Assembly (NCBI GenBank): GCA_938091745.1
Contig: CALLJK010000012.1
Location: 1-64,000 of the forward strand
From: Candidatus Bipolaricaulota bacterium
GTDB lineage: Bacteria > Bipolaricaulota > Bipolaricaulia > RBG-16-55-9 > DRXL01
Length of the DNA stretch: 64,000 bases
Direction: 5' to 3'
Positions 56,328-64,000 of this stretch are shown here, one piece after another (the first letter of the stretch is position 1; every line of letters starts with the position of its first letter). Below the pieces are notes generated by a model. It did not search any database. It worked only from the letters and a program-made list of their open reading frames with translations, and was not told the origin of the DNA. Both the position numbers and the translations under genes were made by a program.

Positions 56328-57617
56328 ATGGACAAGGTCTTCCGTGACCCCGTGCACAATCTGATCGGCTTCGACAAAGAGCGCGACGCTTTAGTCTTAG
56401 AACTCATTGATACCCCGCAGTTTCAACGATTGCGCAACATCCGCCAGTTAGGAGTCACCTCGCTCGTCTACCCTGGCGCAACCCATACGCGCTTCTCCCA
56501 CGCCCTGGGAACAGCGTTTTTGATGAAGCGTGTCTTGGAGCACTTCCACGAATTAAATCCTCCTCCAACTCTCCAACAGATACTCGAAGAGCACCGTGAG
56601 CTGCTGCTTGCTGCAGCCCTCTTGCACGACTTAGGGCATCTGCCGTTCTCACATCTGTTAGAAGAGTTCACGCGCATCCCCCACGAAGACTGGACCGTGC
56701 GCATCATCAGCGATCCCCAAAGCCCTGTGCACGCCGTCTTAGCCAGAGCGAACCCGAACTACCCCAAGCAGATGATCCGGCTCTTTCAGAGGACCTTCCA
56801 GCCCGCGTTTGCCGTGAAGTTGCTCTCCAGTCAACTCGACGTGGATCGTATGGAGTATCTCCTCCGAGATAGTCTGTGTACAGGAGTCACCTACGGGTAC
56901 TTCGATGTGAACTGGCTTATACACAGTCTGCGCTTGGTTGAGCAGCGCGACGATTGGGAGTTAGCTATTGACTTACGGAAAGGGCTGCACGCTGCCGAAG
57001 GGTATGTGCTTGCACGCTACTATATGTATCAACAGGTCTACCATCACAAGACGGCCCGCGCCACCGACGTTATGGTGCGCAAGATTCTTCAGAGAGCATC
57101 AGAGCTTCTCCGCACCGGGCACGACCTTCCTGCGCCTGCTCCATTGAGAAAACTGCTTACGGCCCCCCGCATCCTCTCTATCGAAGATCACCTACACTTG
57201 GATGACACCACGGTGCTAGCAGCATTGCAGGCATGGCGAGAGAGCGACGATCATATCCTTGCTGATCTCACTAGTCGGTTTTGGCAGCGCCGGCTCTTCA
57301 AGACCCTCGATATGCCCCTAGAAGAATTCACAGCATGGTCAGCTCAGTTGCGTGAGCTCACCGCTCACGCCGGCTTCGACCCAGAGTATTATTTAATTCT
57401 CGACCGAGCTAGCGATGACCCCTATACAGATCGATATCTATGGACCAGTGGCGAGGTCGGAGAGAATATCTTTTTGGTCAACAACGCAGGAGAGCTGATC
57501 GAACTTGCTCACGCTTCGGACGTCATAGGTGCGCTGCGCAATAAGACGTTCAGCCAAGATCGCCTTTGCTTCCCCGAAGAGCTGCGCGTGGCTATCAAGC
57601 ATTTGCTAGGCCGTTGA
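56328..57617 (+). CDS. HD-domain phosphohydrolase (dGTPase/SAMHD1-like)
   Basis: VFRDPVHNLIGFDKE; RLRNIRQLGVTSLVYPGATHTRFSHALG; ALLHDLGHLPFSH. Confidence 0.9.
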   Translation: MDKVFRDPVHNLIGFDKERDALVLELIDTPQFQRLRNIRQLGVTSLVYPGATHTRFSHALGTAFLMKRVLEHFHELNPPPTLQQILEEHRELLLAAALLHDLGHLPFSHLLEEFTRIPHEDWTVRIISDPQSPVHAVLARANPNYPKQMIRLFQRTFQPAFAVKLLSSQLDVDRMEYLLRDSLCTGVTYGYFDVNWLIHSLRLVEQRDDWELAIDLRKGLHAAEGYVLARYYMYQQVYHHKTARATDVMVRKILQRASELLRTGHDLPAPAPLRKLLTAPRILSIEDHLHLDDTTVLAALQAWRESDDHILADLTSRFWQRRLFKTLDMPLEEFTAWSAQLRELTAHAGFDPEYYLILDRASDDPYTDRYLWTSGEVGENIFLVNNAGELIELAHASDVIGALRNKTFSQDRLCFPEELRVAIKHLLGR

Positions 57618-58020
57618 GAAATCTTTCAGCTTTGTCTAGGAGTTCTTGAGCGTTTTCGTAGCTGAGGCGTTGGCGCGTGCGCTCATAGGATGCCCACAGA
57701 TAATCCAAATGCTCCCCCGAGAGCTTCACATCAAACGACTGCGCTCGCCCTAAAAAATAGATGACCTCTTTAGAGAAGCTCCTTGACCCTCGCGTGAACT
57801 CGTAACGAATCGTCTCACGGAAACCGGGCAGGATTTCTACATCGATCCCGGCTTCTTCATGGAGTTCCCGGAGGGCTGCTACTCTCTCATCCTCGTCGAG
57901 CTCCACGCGCCCTTTGGGAAAGCCCCAATGCCCGCCACTGGCACTGCGTAACAGTAAATACTCGCGGCCGGCAGGGCCGTCCCGAAAGACGATCACGCCG
58001 GCCGAACGCTCGGTCTCCAT
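57595..58020 (-). CDS. NUDIX hydrolase
   Basis: GFPKGRVELDEDERVAALRELHEEAGID Nudix box. Confidence 0.92.
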   Translation of the reverse strand: METERSAGVIVFRDGPAGREYLLLRSASGGHWGFPKGRVELDEDERVAALRELHEEAGIDVEILPGFRETIRYEFTRGSRSFSKEVIYFLGRAQSFDVKLSGEHLDYLWASYERTRQRLSYENAQELLDKAERFLNGLANA

Positions 58021-58022
58021 AG

Positions 58023-61000
58023 TCAGTCTAGGTCGATCTCGTGATCTTTGTCATCGTAAGCTCGGATGCTTAAGCCTAAGCTCTTCAGCTCTTTCACGAG
58101 GACTTTAAAAGACTCTGGCAGCCCCGGCTTGGGGAACTCTTCGCCCTTGAAGATCGCTTTATAGAGCTGGACGCGCCCACGGGTGTCGTCGCTCTTGAGG
58201 GTGAGCATCTCTTGGAGCGTTGCGGCTGCGCCGTAGGCTTCTAACGCCCAGACCTCCATCTCGCCTAATCGCTGGCCGCCCATCTGCGCCTTGCCCCCCA
58301 ACGGTTGCTGCGTAATTAAGCTATACGGCCCCACGGATCGTGCGTGGATCTTCTCGTTGGCGATATGCTCGAGCTTGAGCATATACATATAGCCGACAGT
58401 AACGGGGTGCTCGAACGGCTCACCGGTGCGGCCATCGCGCAAAATAACCTTGCCCACAGGATATGTGGGGTCATCGCCATCAGCGAGGCCATGCTTGGCT
58501 CGCTCTTGATAGAGCTCTGTTAAAATGCGATCTTCAGGAGCGCCATCGAAGACTGGTGAGGCCATATATTCGCCCTTCAAATGGGCTAGCCATCCCAGAT
58601 GCGCTTCAAAGACTTGCCCCAAGTTCATGCGCGACGGCACCCCCAAGGGATTGAGAATCATATCGACTGGGGTGCCATCAGGCAGATAGGGCATATCTTC
58701 TACAGGGAGAATCTTCGCGATGACGCCCTTGTTGCCGTGGCGCCCTGCAAGCTTATCGGCGATAGAGATCTTCTTGCGCTGGGCGATGTACACCTTGACT
58801 AATTGATTGACGCCAGGCTCGAGTTCGTCGCCCTTGTCACGCGAGAATTTTTTCACCCGAATGACCTTGCCCCCTTCGGTCGTGGGCGGCAATCGCAATG
58901 ACGTATTGCGCACGTTGCGCGAGCGCTCGCCGAAGATAGACTTAAAGATGCGCTCTTCAGGGGTGGGCTCGGTCTCGCCGCGTGGCGTGATCTTCCCCAC
59001 AAGAATATCGCCCATCTTCACTTCCGTCCCCACACGCACGACCCCGTCTTCGTCGAGATTTCTCAGCTCTTCTTTGCTGAGATCAGGGATATCGTCAGTG
59101 ATCTCTTCGGGGCCGAGCTTGGTCTCTTCAGCGCGAACTTCGTACTCTTGGATGTGAATCGAATCCAAGATGTCTTCCCTGACTAAGCGCTCGCTGATGA
59201 CGATAGCATCTTCGTAGTTATAGCCCTCAAAGGGCAAGAAACAGACTAAGACATTGGTTCCCAGCGCCAGCTCGCCATGATCGGTCGCAGGCCCATCGGC
59301 GAGGACTTCGCCTTTCTTGACTTTCTGCCCCACACTGACAATCGGGCGCTGATGGACAAGCGTGTCCTGATTGGAGCGATCAAACGTAATGAGCTGATAG
59401 ACGTGCTCCTTGCGCCCGGATTTCACGATGATCTTTTGCGCGTCCACATACGAGACAACGCCGTCCTCTTCAGCGATGACGAGCATGCCGGAATCGCGAG
59501 CGACTTTCGCTTCCATCCCCGTCCCGACATACGGCGCTTGGGGCTTGAGCAACGGGACAGCTTGACGCTGCATGTTCGCGCCCATGAGCGCGCGGTTGGA
59601 GTCGTCATGCTCTAAGAACGGGATGAGCGACGCCGAGACGCTCACCAATGCAGACGGCGAGACCTCGATAAAGTCGACCTCCTCGCGCGGCACAACGCGA
59701 ATATTCTCACGCCCCGTGCGGATCTCAACTTCCTTGGGGATGATCTTACCGTCTTTATCTAACGGGACGGTCGCGGGCGCAATCTTATAGTGCTCTTCTT
59801 CATCGGCCATGAGATATTTGATCTCATTGGTCACTTTGCCGTTCTTGACGACGCGATAGGGCGCCTCTAAAAATCCGTAGTCGTTGATCCGAGCATAGGT
59901 GGCCATGCTCGTGATGAGCCCGATGTTTTGGCCTTCAGGGGTCTCAATCGGGCAGATTCGATCATAGTGAGAGGGGTGGACATCGCGCACTTCGATGCTG
60001 GCGCGGCGCTTCTTCATCGCACCGCCGAGGGCTGAGAGCCGACGTTTATGAGTCAGCTCCGTCAAGGGATTGGTCTGCTCCAGGAACTGCGAGAGCCGCC
60101 CTACATAAAAGAGCTTATTGAGCGCCGCTTGCACGATCCGCCCACTGATGAGATTTCTGAGGGGCTCCTCTTCTTCTTCGAGGGTCGACTTGCTGAGACG
60201 GTCTTGAGTGAGACGGGCCATGCGACGCAAGCCCTCACGCAGTCTGTTATATGCCGTCTCCCCAGGGGTCTCAACACGCTTGTTCGCTAAATGATCTTTA
60301 TCGTCCACCAACAATGGATTGTAGGGCACTTCTAAGAGGCGCTTGAGCGTGAGCGCAATCTCTTCTTTGTGGAGCACCGTGTCGTGTTCAGGGCGATCCA
60401 AGCCCAATTTCTTGTTGACTATAAACCGCCCTACCCGCGACAAGCTGAACGTCTCGGGGTTGAAGAACAGATTAATAAAGAAATCTTGTTTGGTCTTCTG
60501 GGTGGGGCGTTCAGCGCCGCGGAGCTTCCGATAGATCAGATCGAGAGCGGCTTCGGCAGAAGCCGTCTTGTCTTCGTCAAGGCTGCGCTGAATATAGCGA
60601 TCGAGACAATGCACACGCGGCGGCTGCGCCCGCACGATCTGCTCAATGAGATCAGGGGTTAACCGATCTCCCTCGCGCGCGATCACCTTGCCGTTGGTGA
60701 TGGGCTCAGTGATCGTGCAGTCCACGAATCGTGACAGCTTCTCCGTTGTAATGGGATTCAACACAACAGAATAGAGTTTATAGATATCAGCGGTCGTGTA
60801 GCCTAGAGCACGCAGGAGCACTGTTGGGGGGATGTTCCCCTTGCGATCCAATTGTGCTACTACACGCTCTTTTTTGGTATCGAGCACGAACTCCAACCAT
60901 GCACCATAATCAGGGAGGATCTGCGCACGATACTCCGTGGGCCCTTCTTTCGTGAAATAGACACCCGGCGAGCGCGTCAAATGATTGACTAACGCGTTCT

Positions 61001-61361
61001 CCGAACCATTGATGATGAACGTCCCACGCGCGGTCATGAGTGGGATGTCAGCGATGTACAGCTCATCTTCTCTGACTTTTTTGCCGTTCTGTTTCAGAAT
61101 GCCCTTGACGCGCAGTGTCGCAGCATAGGTCAGATTCTTGTCCTTGCAATCTTGCTCAGAATAGGGGGGAGGGACAAGCCGCGGGTCTTTGAGCTCAAGC
61201 TCGAGCCCCTCACGCCCCTCGCCCTTGATGGGACTGATCTCCCGGATGAGTTGGGCGATCCCTTCGGTGAGAAACCACTCATACGAGCGCTTCTGATCCC
61301 GCAACAAATAGGGGAGTTCTATTGTATGGCCGACACGGCCCCACAAACGTCGTGTGCGCAT
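58023..61361 (-). CDS. rpoB: RNA polymerase subunit beta
   Basis: RLSQFLEQTNPLTELTHKRRLSALG; EVRDVHPSHYDRICPIETPEGQNIGLI; ADKLAGRHGNKGVIAKI. Confidence 0.97.
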   Translation of the reverse strand: MRTRRLWGRVGHTIELPYLLRDQKRSYEWFLTEGIAQLIREISPIKGEGREGLELELKDPRLVPPPYSEQDCKDKNLTYAATLRVKGILKQNGKKVREDELYIADIPLMTARGTFIINGSENALVNHLTRSPGVYFTKEGPTEYRAQILPDYGAWLEFVLDTKKERVVAQLDRKGNIPPTVLLRALGYTTADIYKLYSVVLNPITTEKLSRFVDCTITEPITNGKVIAREGDRLTPDLIEQIVRAQPPRVHCLDRYIQRSLDEDKTASAEAALDLIYRKLRGAERPTQKTKQDFFINLFFNPETFSLSRVGRFIVNKKLGLDRPEHDTVLHKEEIALTLKRLLEVPYNPLLVDDKDHLANKRVETPGETAYNRLREGLRRMARLTQDRLSKSTLEEEEEPLRNLISGRIVQAALNKLFYVGRLSQFLEQTNPLTELTHKRRLSALGGAMKKRRASIEVRDVHPSHYDRICPIETPEGQNIGLITSMATYARINDYGFLEAPYRVVKNGKVTNEIKYLMADEEEHYKIAPATVPLDKDGKIIPKEVEIRTGRENIRVVPREEVDFIEVSPSALVSVSASLIPFLEHDDSNRALMGANMQRQAVPLLKPQAPYVGTGMEAKVARDSGMLVIAEEDGVVSYVDAQKIIVKSGRKEHVYQLITFDRSNQDTLVHQRPIVSVGQKVKKGEVLADGPATDHGELALGTNVLVCFLPFEGYNYEDAIVISERLVREDILDSIHIQEYEVRAEETKLGPEEITDDIPDLSKEELRNLDEDGVVRVGTEVKMGDILVGKITPRGETEPTPEERIFKSIFGERSRNVRNTSLRLPPTTEGGKVIRVKKFSRDKGDELEPGVNQLVKVYIAQRKKISIADKLAGRHGNKGVIAKILPVEDMPYLPDGTPVDMILNPLGVPSRMNLGQVFEAHLGWLAHLKGEYMASPVFDGAPEDRILTELYQERAKHGLADGDDPTYPVGKVILRDGRTGEPFEHPVTVGYMYMLKLEHIANEKIHARSVGPYSLITQQPLGGKAQMGGQRLGEMEVWALEAYGAAATLQEMLTLKSDDTRGRVQLYKAIFKGEEFPKPGLPESFKVLVKELKSLGLSIRAYDDKDHEIDLD

Positions 61362-61459
61362 AACCCTCCTTTACCCTAACTGAGAAAGAGACAGCAGAGC
61401 GTAGGGCGCGGCCGCGCCCCCGCTCAGCTCTAGAAATTCAGTGAGAAAGACTCCCCAAA

Positions 61460-61855
61460 CTATTGGATCTCGACCTCGGCTCCCACAGCAACTAACTGTT
61501 CTTTGATCTTATTGGCCTCTTCTTCGTTGAGTCCGTCTTTAATGACAGCGGGCACGTGATCCACCAAGTCCTTGCTCTCTTTGAGCCCCTTGCCCGTGAT
61601 GTCCTTGACCACTTTGATGAGCTGCACCTTCTGTTGACCAGCGTTCTTGAGGACAACTTTGAACGTTGTCTTCTCCGCGGTCGCCGTAGCGCCACCAGCC
61701 CCAGGCGCCGCGCCGGGCATGGGCGCCATCATCATGGGCACGCCCGCAGAGGCCTTCACGCCAAACTTCTCCTCGAGAGCCTTGACCAGCTCCGAGAGCT
61801 CCTTGACGGTCATCTGCTCGACCGTCGCCACCATCTCTTCGATATTGACAGCCAT
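61460..61855 (-). CDS. rplL: 50S ribosomal protein L7/L12
   Basis: C-terminal KVQLIKVVKDITGKGLKESKDLVDHVPAVIKDGLNEEEANKIKEQL. Confidence 0.96.
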   Translation of the reverse strand: MAVNIEEMVATVEQMTVKELSELVKALEEKFGVKASAGVPMMMAPMPGAAPGAGGATATAEKTTFKVVLKNAGQQKVQLIKVVKDITGKGLKESKDLVDHVPAVIKDGLNEEEANKIKEQLVAVGAEVEIQ

Positions 61856-61889
61856 GGAGAATCCCTCCTCAAGGATTTCTAAATATTAA

Positions 61890-62438
61890 TTATGATTCTG
61901 GGGGTTTTGGCTGCTCCCCCTCGCGCTTCTTGCGGATCTCGTCTACGACGCTGACAAAATCGCGCAACACCGCGTTGAGCACACTCGCCAACTGTTGAAT
62001 CGGCGCTTGCAACGTATTGACTAACATGGCGAGCAGCTCCTGGCGGCTGGGCAGGCTCGCCAACTGCTCTGCTTCTTGAGCGCTGACGACGACGCCTTCC
62101 ATAATGCCGCCTTTGATCTTATACTTCTCGAATTTCTTCGTCAGCGCCTGAGAGATCTTAAACGCCAATGCCGGGTCATCATAGCTGATGCACAGCCCTG
62201 TGGGGCCGCGCAGATACAGATCAGTGTCTTTGATGCCAACGCGCTCTGCAGCGAGTCGCGCTAGGGTATTTTGCACCACACGGTATTCTAATCCGTACTT
62301 GCGCAGCTCTCGACGCAACTCGACCATCTCAGAGGCCGTCAACCCATGAAAATCCGAAAAGACAACGGCTTTTGATCTCCTCAAACGCTCCTCAAGCAGA
62401 CTGACAGCTTGCTCTTTCTCTGCTGTGGGCATACCCAT
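61890..62438 (-). CDS. rplJ: 50S ribosomal protein L10
   Basis: AVVFSDFHGLTASEMVELRRELRKYGLEYRVVQNTLARLA. Confidence 0.95.
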   Translation of the reverse strand: MGMPTAEKEQAVSLLEERLRRSKAVVFSDFHGLTASEMVELRRELRKYGLEYRVVQNTLARLAAERVGIKDTDLYLRGPTGLCISYDDPALAFKISQALTKKFEKYKIKGGIMEGVVVSAQEAEQLASLPSRQELLAMLVNTLQAPIQQLASVLNAVLRDFVSVVDEIRKKREGEQPKPPES

Positions 62439-62449
62439 TCCTCCCGCGA

Positions 62450-63163
62450 TTAGAGCTGCTTGGCCGCGACCAGTTTCTGCAAGTCATCGGGGTCGACCTT
62501 GATCCCCGGCCCTAGCGTCGAGCTGATCGTGACGGACTTAATCAAACGCCCCTTAATATCCGCAGGCTTCTCTTCTAAGAGAGCTGCTGTGAGAGCTATA
62601 AGATTCTCTTTGAGCTGCTCCACACTGAACGAGCACCGCCCAAACGATGAGTGTATATTCCCGTATTCGTCGAGGCGAAACTCGAGCTTACCACGCTTGA
62701 GCTCTTTAATAGCCGTGCCGATGTCGGGCGTGACCGTGCCCGATTTCGGGCTAGGCATCAGTCCTCGCGGGCCCAAGATCTTGCCGATCTTGCTGACGAT
62801 TCCCATCATATCGGGCGTCGCGACGACACGGTCAAACTCCAACCAGCCCCCTTCGATCTTCTTTACCAAGTCTTCTCCGCCGACGTAGTCCGCCCCGGCT
62901 TCTTGGGCTTCCTTGAGCTTCTCGCCCTTGGCAAAGGCAAGTACCGTGACGGTCTTCCCCACTCCATGGGGGAGTGTCACCGTCCCGCGAATGCGATGCT
63001 CGTTCTTCTTCGGATCGACCGCGAGACGAAAAGCCACATCAGCCGACTCGTCGAATTTCGCTGTGGCACATTCTTTCATCAGCTTGATCGCTTCGTCAAC
63101 CGTATAAAATTTCGTGCGGTCGACTTTTTCTCTGACAGCCAGATAGCGTTTGCTGCGCTCCAT
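62450..63163 (-). CDS. rplA: 50S ribosomal protein L1
   Basis: [23 protein letters not shown]. Confidence 0.97.
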   Translation of the reverse strand: MERSKRYLAVREKVDRTKFYTVDEAIKLMKECATAKFDESADVAFRLAVDPKKNEHRIRGTVTLPHGVGKTVTVLAFAKGEKLKEAQEAGADYVGGEDLVKKIEGGWLEFDRVVATPDMMGIVSKIGKILGPRGLMPSPKSGTVTPDIGTAIKELKRGKLEFRLDEYGNIHSSFGRCSFSVEQLKENLIALTAALLEEKPADIKGRLIKSVTISSTLGPGIKVDPDDLQKLVAAKQL

Positions 63164-63175
63164 AAGAAATCTCTC

Positions 63176-63613
63176 CTAGCTTTCTACGATCTCGATGCCC
63201 ATATTGCGCGCTGTGCCCGCGAGCGTCTTCATCGCTGCCTCGAGAGAGTTGACGTTCATATCAGCCATCTTAATTTCAGCGATGCGCCGGAGCTGTTCGA
63301 CTGTGATCTTGCCGACTTTGACTGTATTGGGCTGGCCAGACCCCTTGGGGACGCCGGCAGCCCGCCTGAGCAACTCGCTTGCCGGTGGCTTCTTCAAGAT
63401 GAAATCAAACGATTTATCCGCGTAGACCGTGATCTGCACAGGGATAATTAACCCCTTCTCTTCATTCTTGGTCGCATCGTTAAAGCGCTTGCAGAACTCA
63501 GCAATGTTAATCTTATGTTCCGCAAGCGCTGGCCCGACCGGGGGAGCTGGGGTCGCTTGCCCTGCAGGCAATTGCAGCTTCACCAGAGCCACGACTTGCT
63601 TCTTGGCAGCCAT
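63176..63613 (-). CDS. rplK: 50S ribosomal protein L11
   Basis: [36 protein letters not shown]. Confidence 0.97.
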   Translation of the reverse strand: MAAKKQVVALVKLQLPAGQATPAPPVGPALAEHKINIAEFCKRFNDATKNEEKGLIIPVQITVYADKSFDFILKKPPASELLRRAAGVPKGSGQPNTVKVGKITVEQLRRIAEIKMADMNVNSLEAAMKTLAGTARNMGIEIVES

Positions 63614-63628
63614 CGTCTGTCACGCTCC

Positions 63629-64000
63629 TCAAATCTTCTGAATGCTCTCAAAGGGCAAGTCGACGCGGGTCTCGCGCCCAAAGATCTTGACGACCACCGT
63701 GGCGATCTCGCGCTCCTTGTCTAGTTCGACAATCGCCCCGGTGAAGTCGGCAAACGGCCCTTCAATGATCTCTACGACCTCGCCGACCTCAAATTCGACC
63801 TCGATCTTGGGACCGACAGCCTTGGGCGCCTCAAGCAGCCCCGCCCGACGCTTGACGACTTTCATCTCTTCTTCACTCAACGGCAACGGGGGATTGCCCA
63901 CAAACCGACACTTGATCCCTTCCGTCAATTGCATAACGTCTTGCCCCATATCCATATATGCGAAAATATACCCAGGGAAGAGCCGGCGCTTCTCAATATA
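63629..64000 (-). CDS. nusG: Transcription termination/antitermination protein NusG (5' part beyond window)
   Basis: YIEKRRLFPGYIFAYMDMGQDVMQL continues to the window edge; KOW motif VEIIEGPFADFTGAIVELD; next to rplK. Confidence 0.93.
   Translation of the reverse strand, partial: YIEKRRLFPGYIFAYMDMGQDVMQLTEGIKCRFVGNPPLPLSEEEMKVVKRRAGLLEAPKAVGPKIEVEFEVGEVVEIIEGPFADFTGAIVELDKEREIATVVVKIFGRETRVDLPFESIQKI

Noticed and set aside
62651-63451. 266-aa plus ORF opposite rplA/rplK
   Set aside because: Antisense to ribosomal protein genes.

Overview
The window is a dense bacterial chromosome segment of about 60 protein genes with short intergenic gaps. I recognised no tRNA or rRNA gene, CRISPR array or transposase. 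Recognisable content includes: the 3' part of an Lhr-type helicase; tatC; an efp / Asp23 / AmaP-like / DUF2273 / nusB cluster; a ResA-ResB-ResC (System II) cytochrome c maturation set; yidC-khpB; recJ; rpsT; obg-rpmA-prp-rplU; metG; a VapBC-type toxin-antitoxin pair; pepF; a HerA-like ATPase; gyrA-gatB; speD plus a BpsA-like branched-polyamine synthase; hutH; era; an N-acylamino-acid racemase/GNAT cluster; recO; a very large subtilase-PQQ propeller protein; a deoxyhypusine-synthase-like protein; and nusG-rplK-rplA-rplJ-rplL-rpoB. Gene content (branched polyamine synthase, archaeal-type Lhr/HerA helicases, Firmicutes-like Prp/L27 and Asp23 synteny, Gram-negative-type YidC) suggests an uncultured, probably thermophilic, deep-branching bacterium such as an Acetothermia/Bipolaricaulota-like lineage; this is inference only. 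Most interesting points: EF-P has Gln at the loop position normally modified; rpsT appears to start with AUU; metG has no canonical in-frame start codon before its conserved N-terminus; a candidate sRNA carries two anti-Shine-Dalgarno-like motifs; the bpsA-speD leader can form mutually exclusive hairpins; an unannotated 31-aa membrane micropeptide has a strong promoter and RBS; a degenerate WecA-like membrane domain is fused to a WecG/TagA glycosyltransferase; a perfect 19-bp palindrome lies upstream of vapBC; several genes have promoters predicting leaderless mRNAs; and rpoB is not followed by rpoC.
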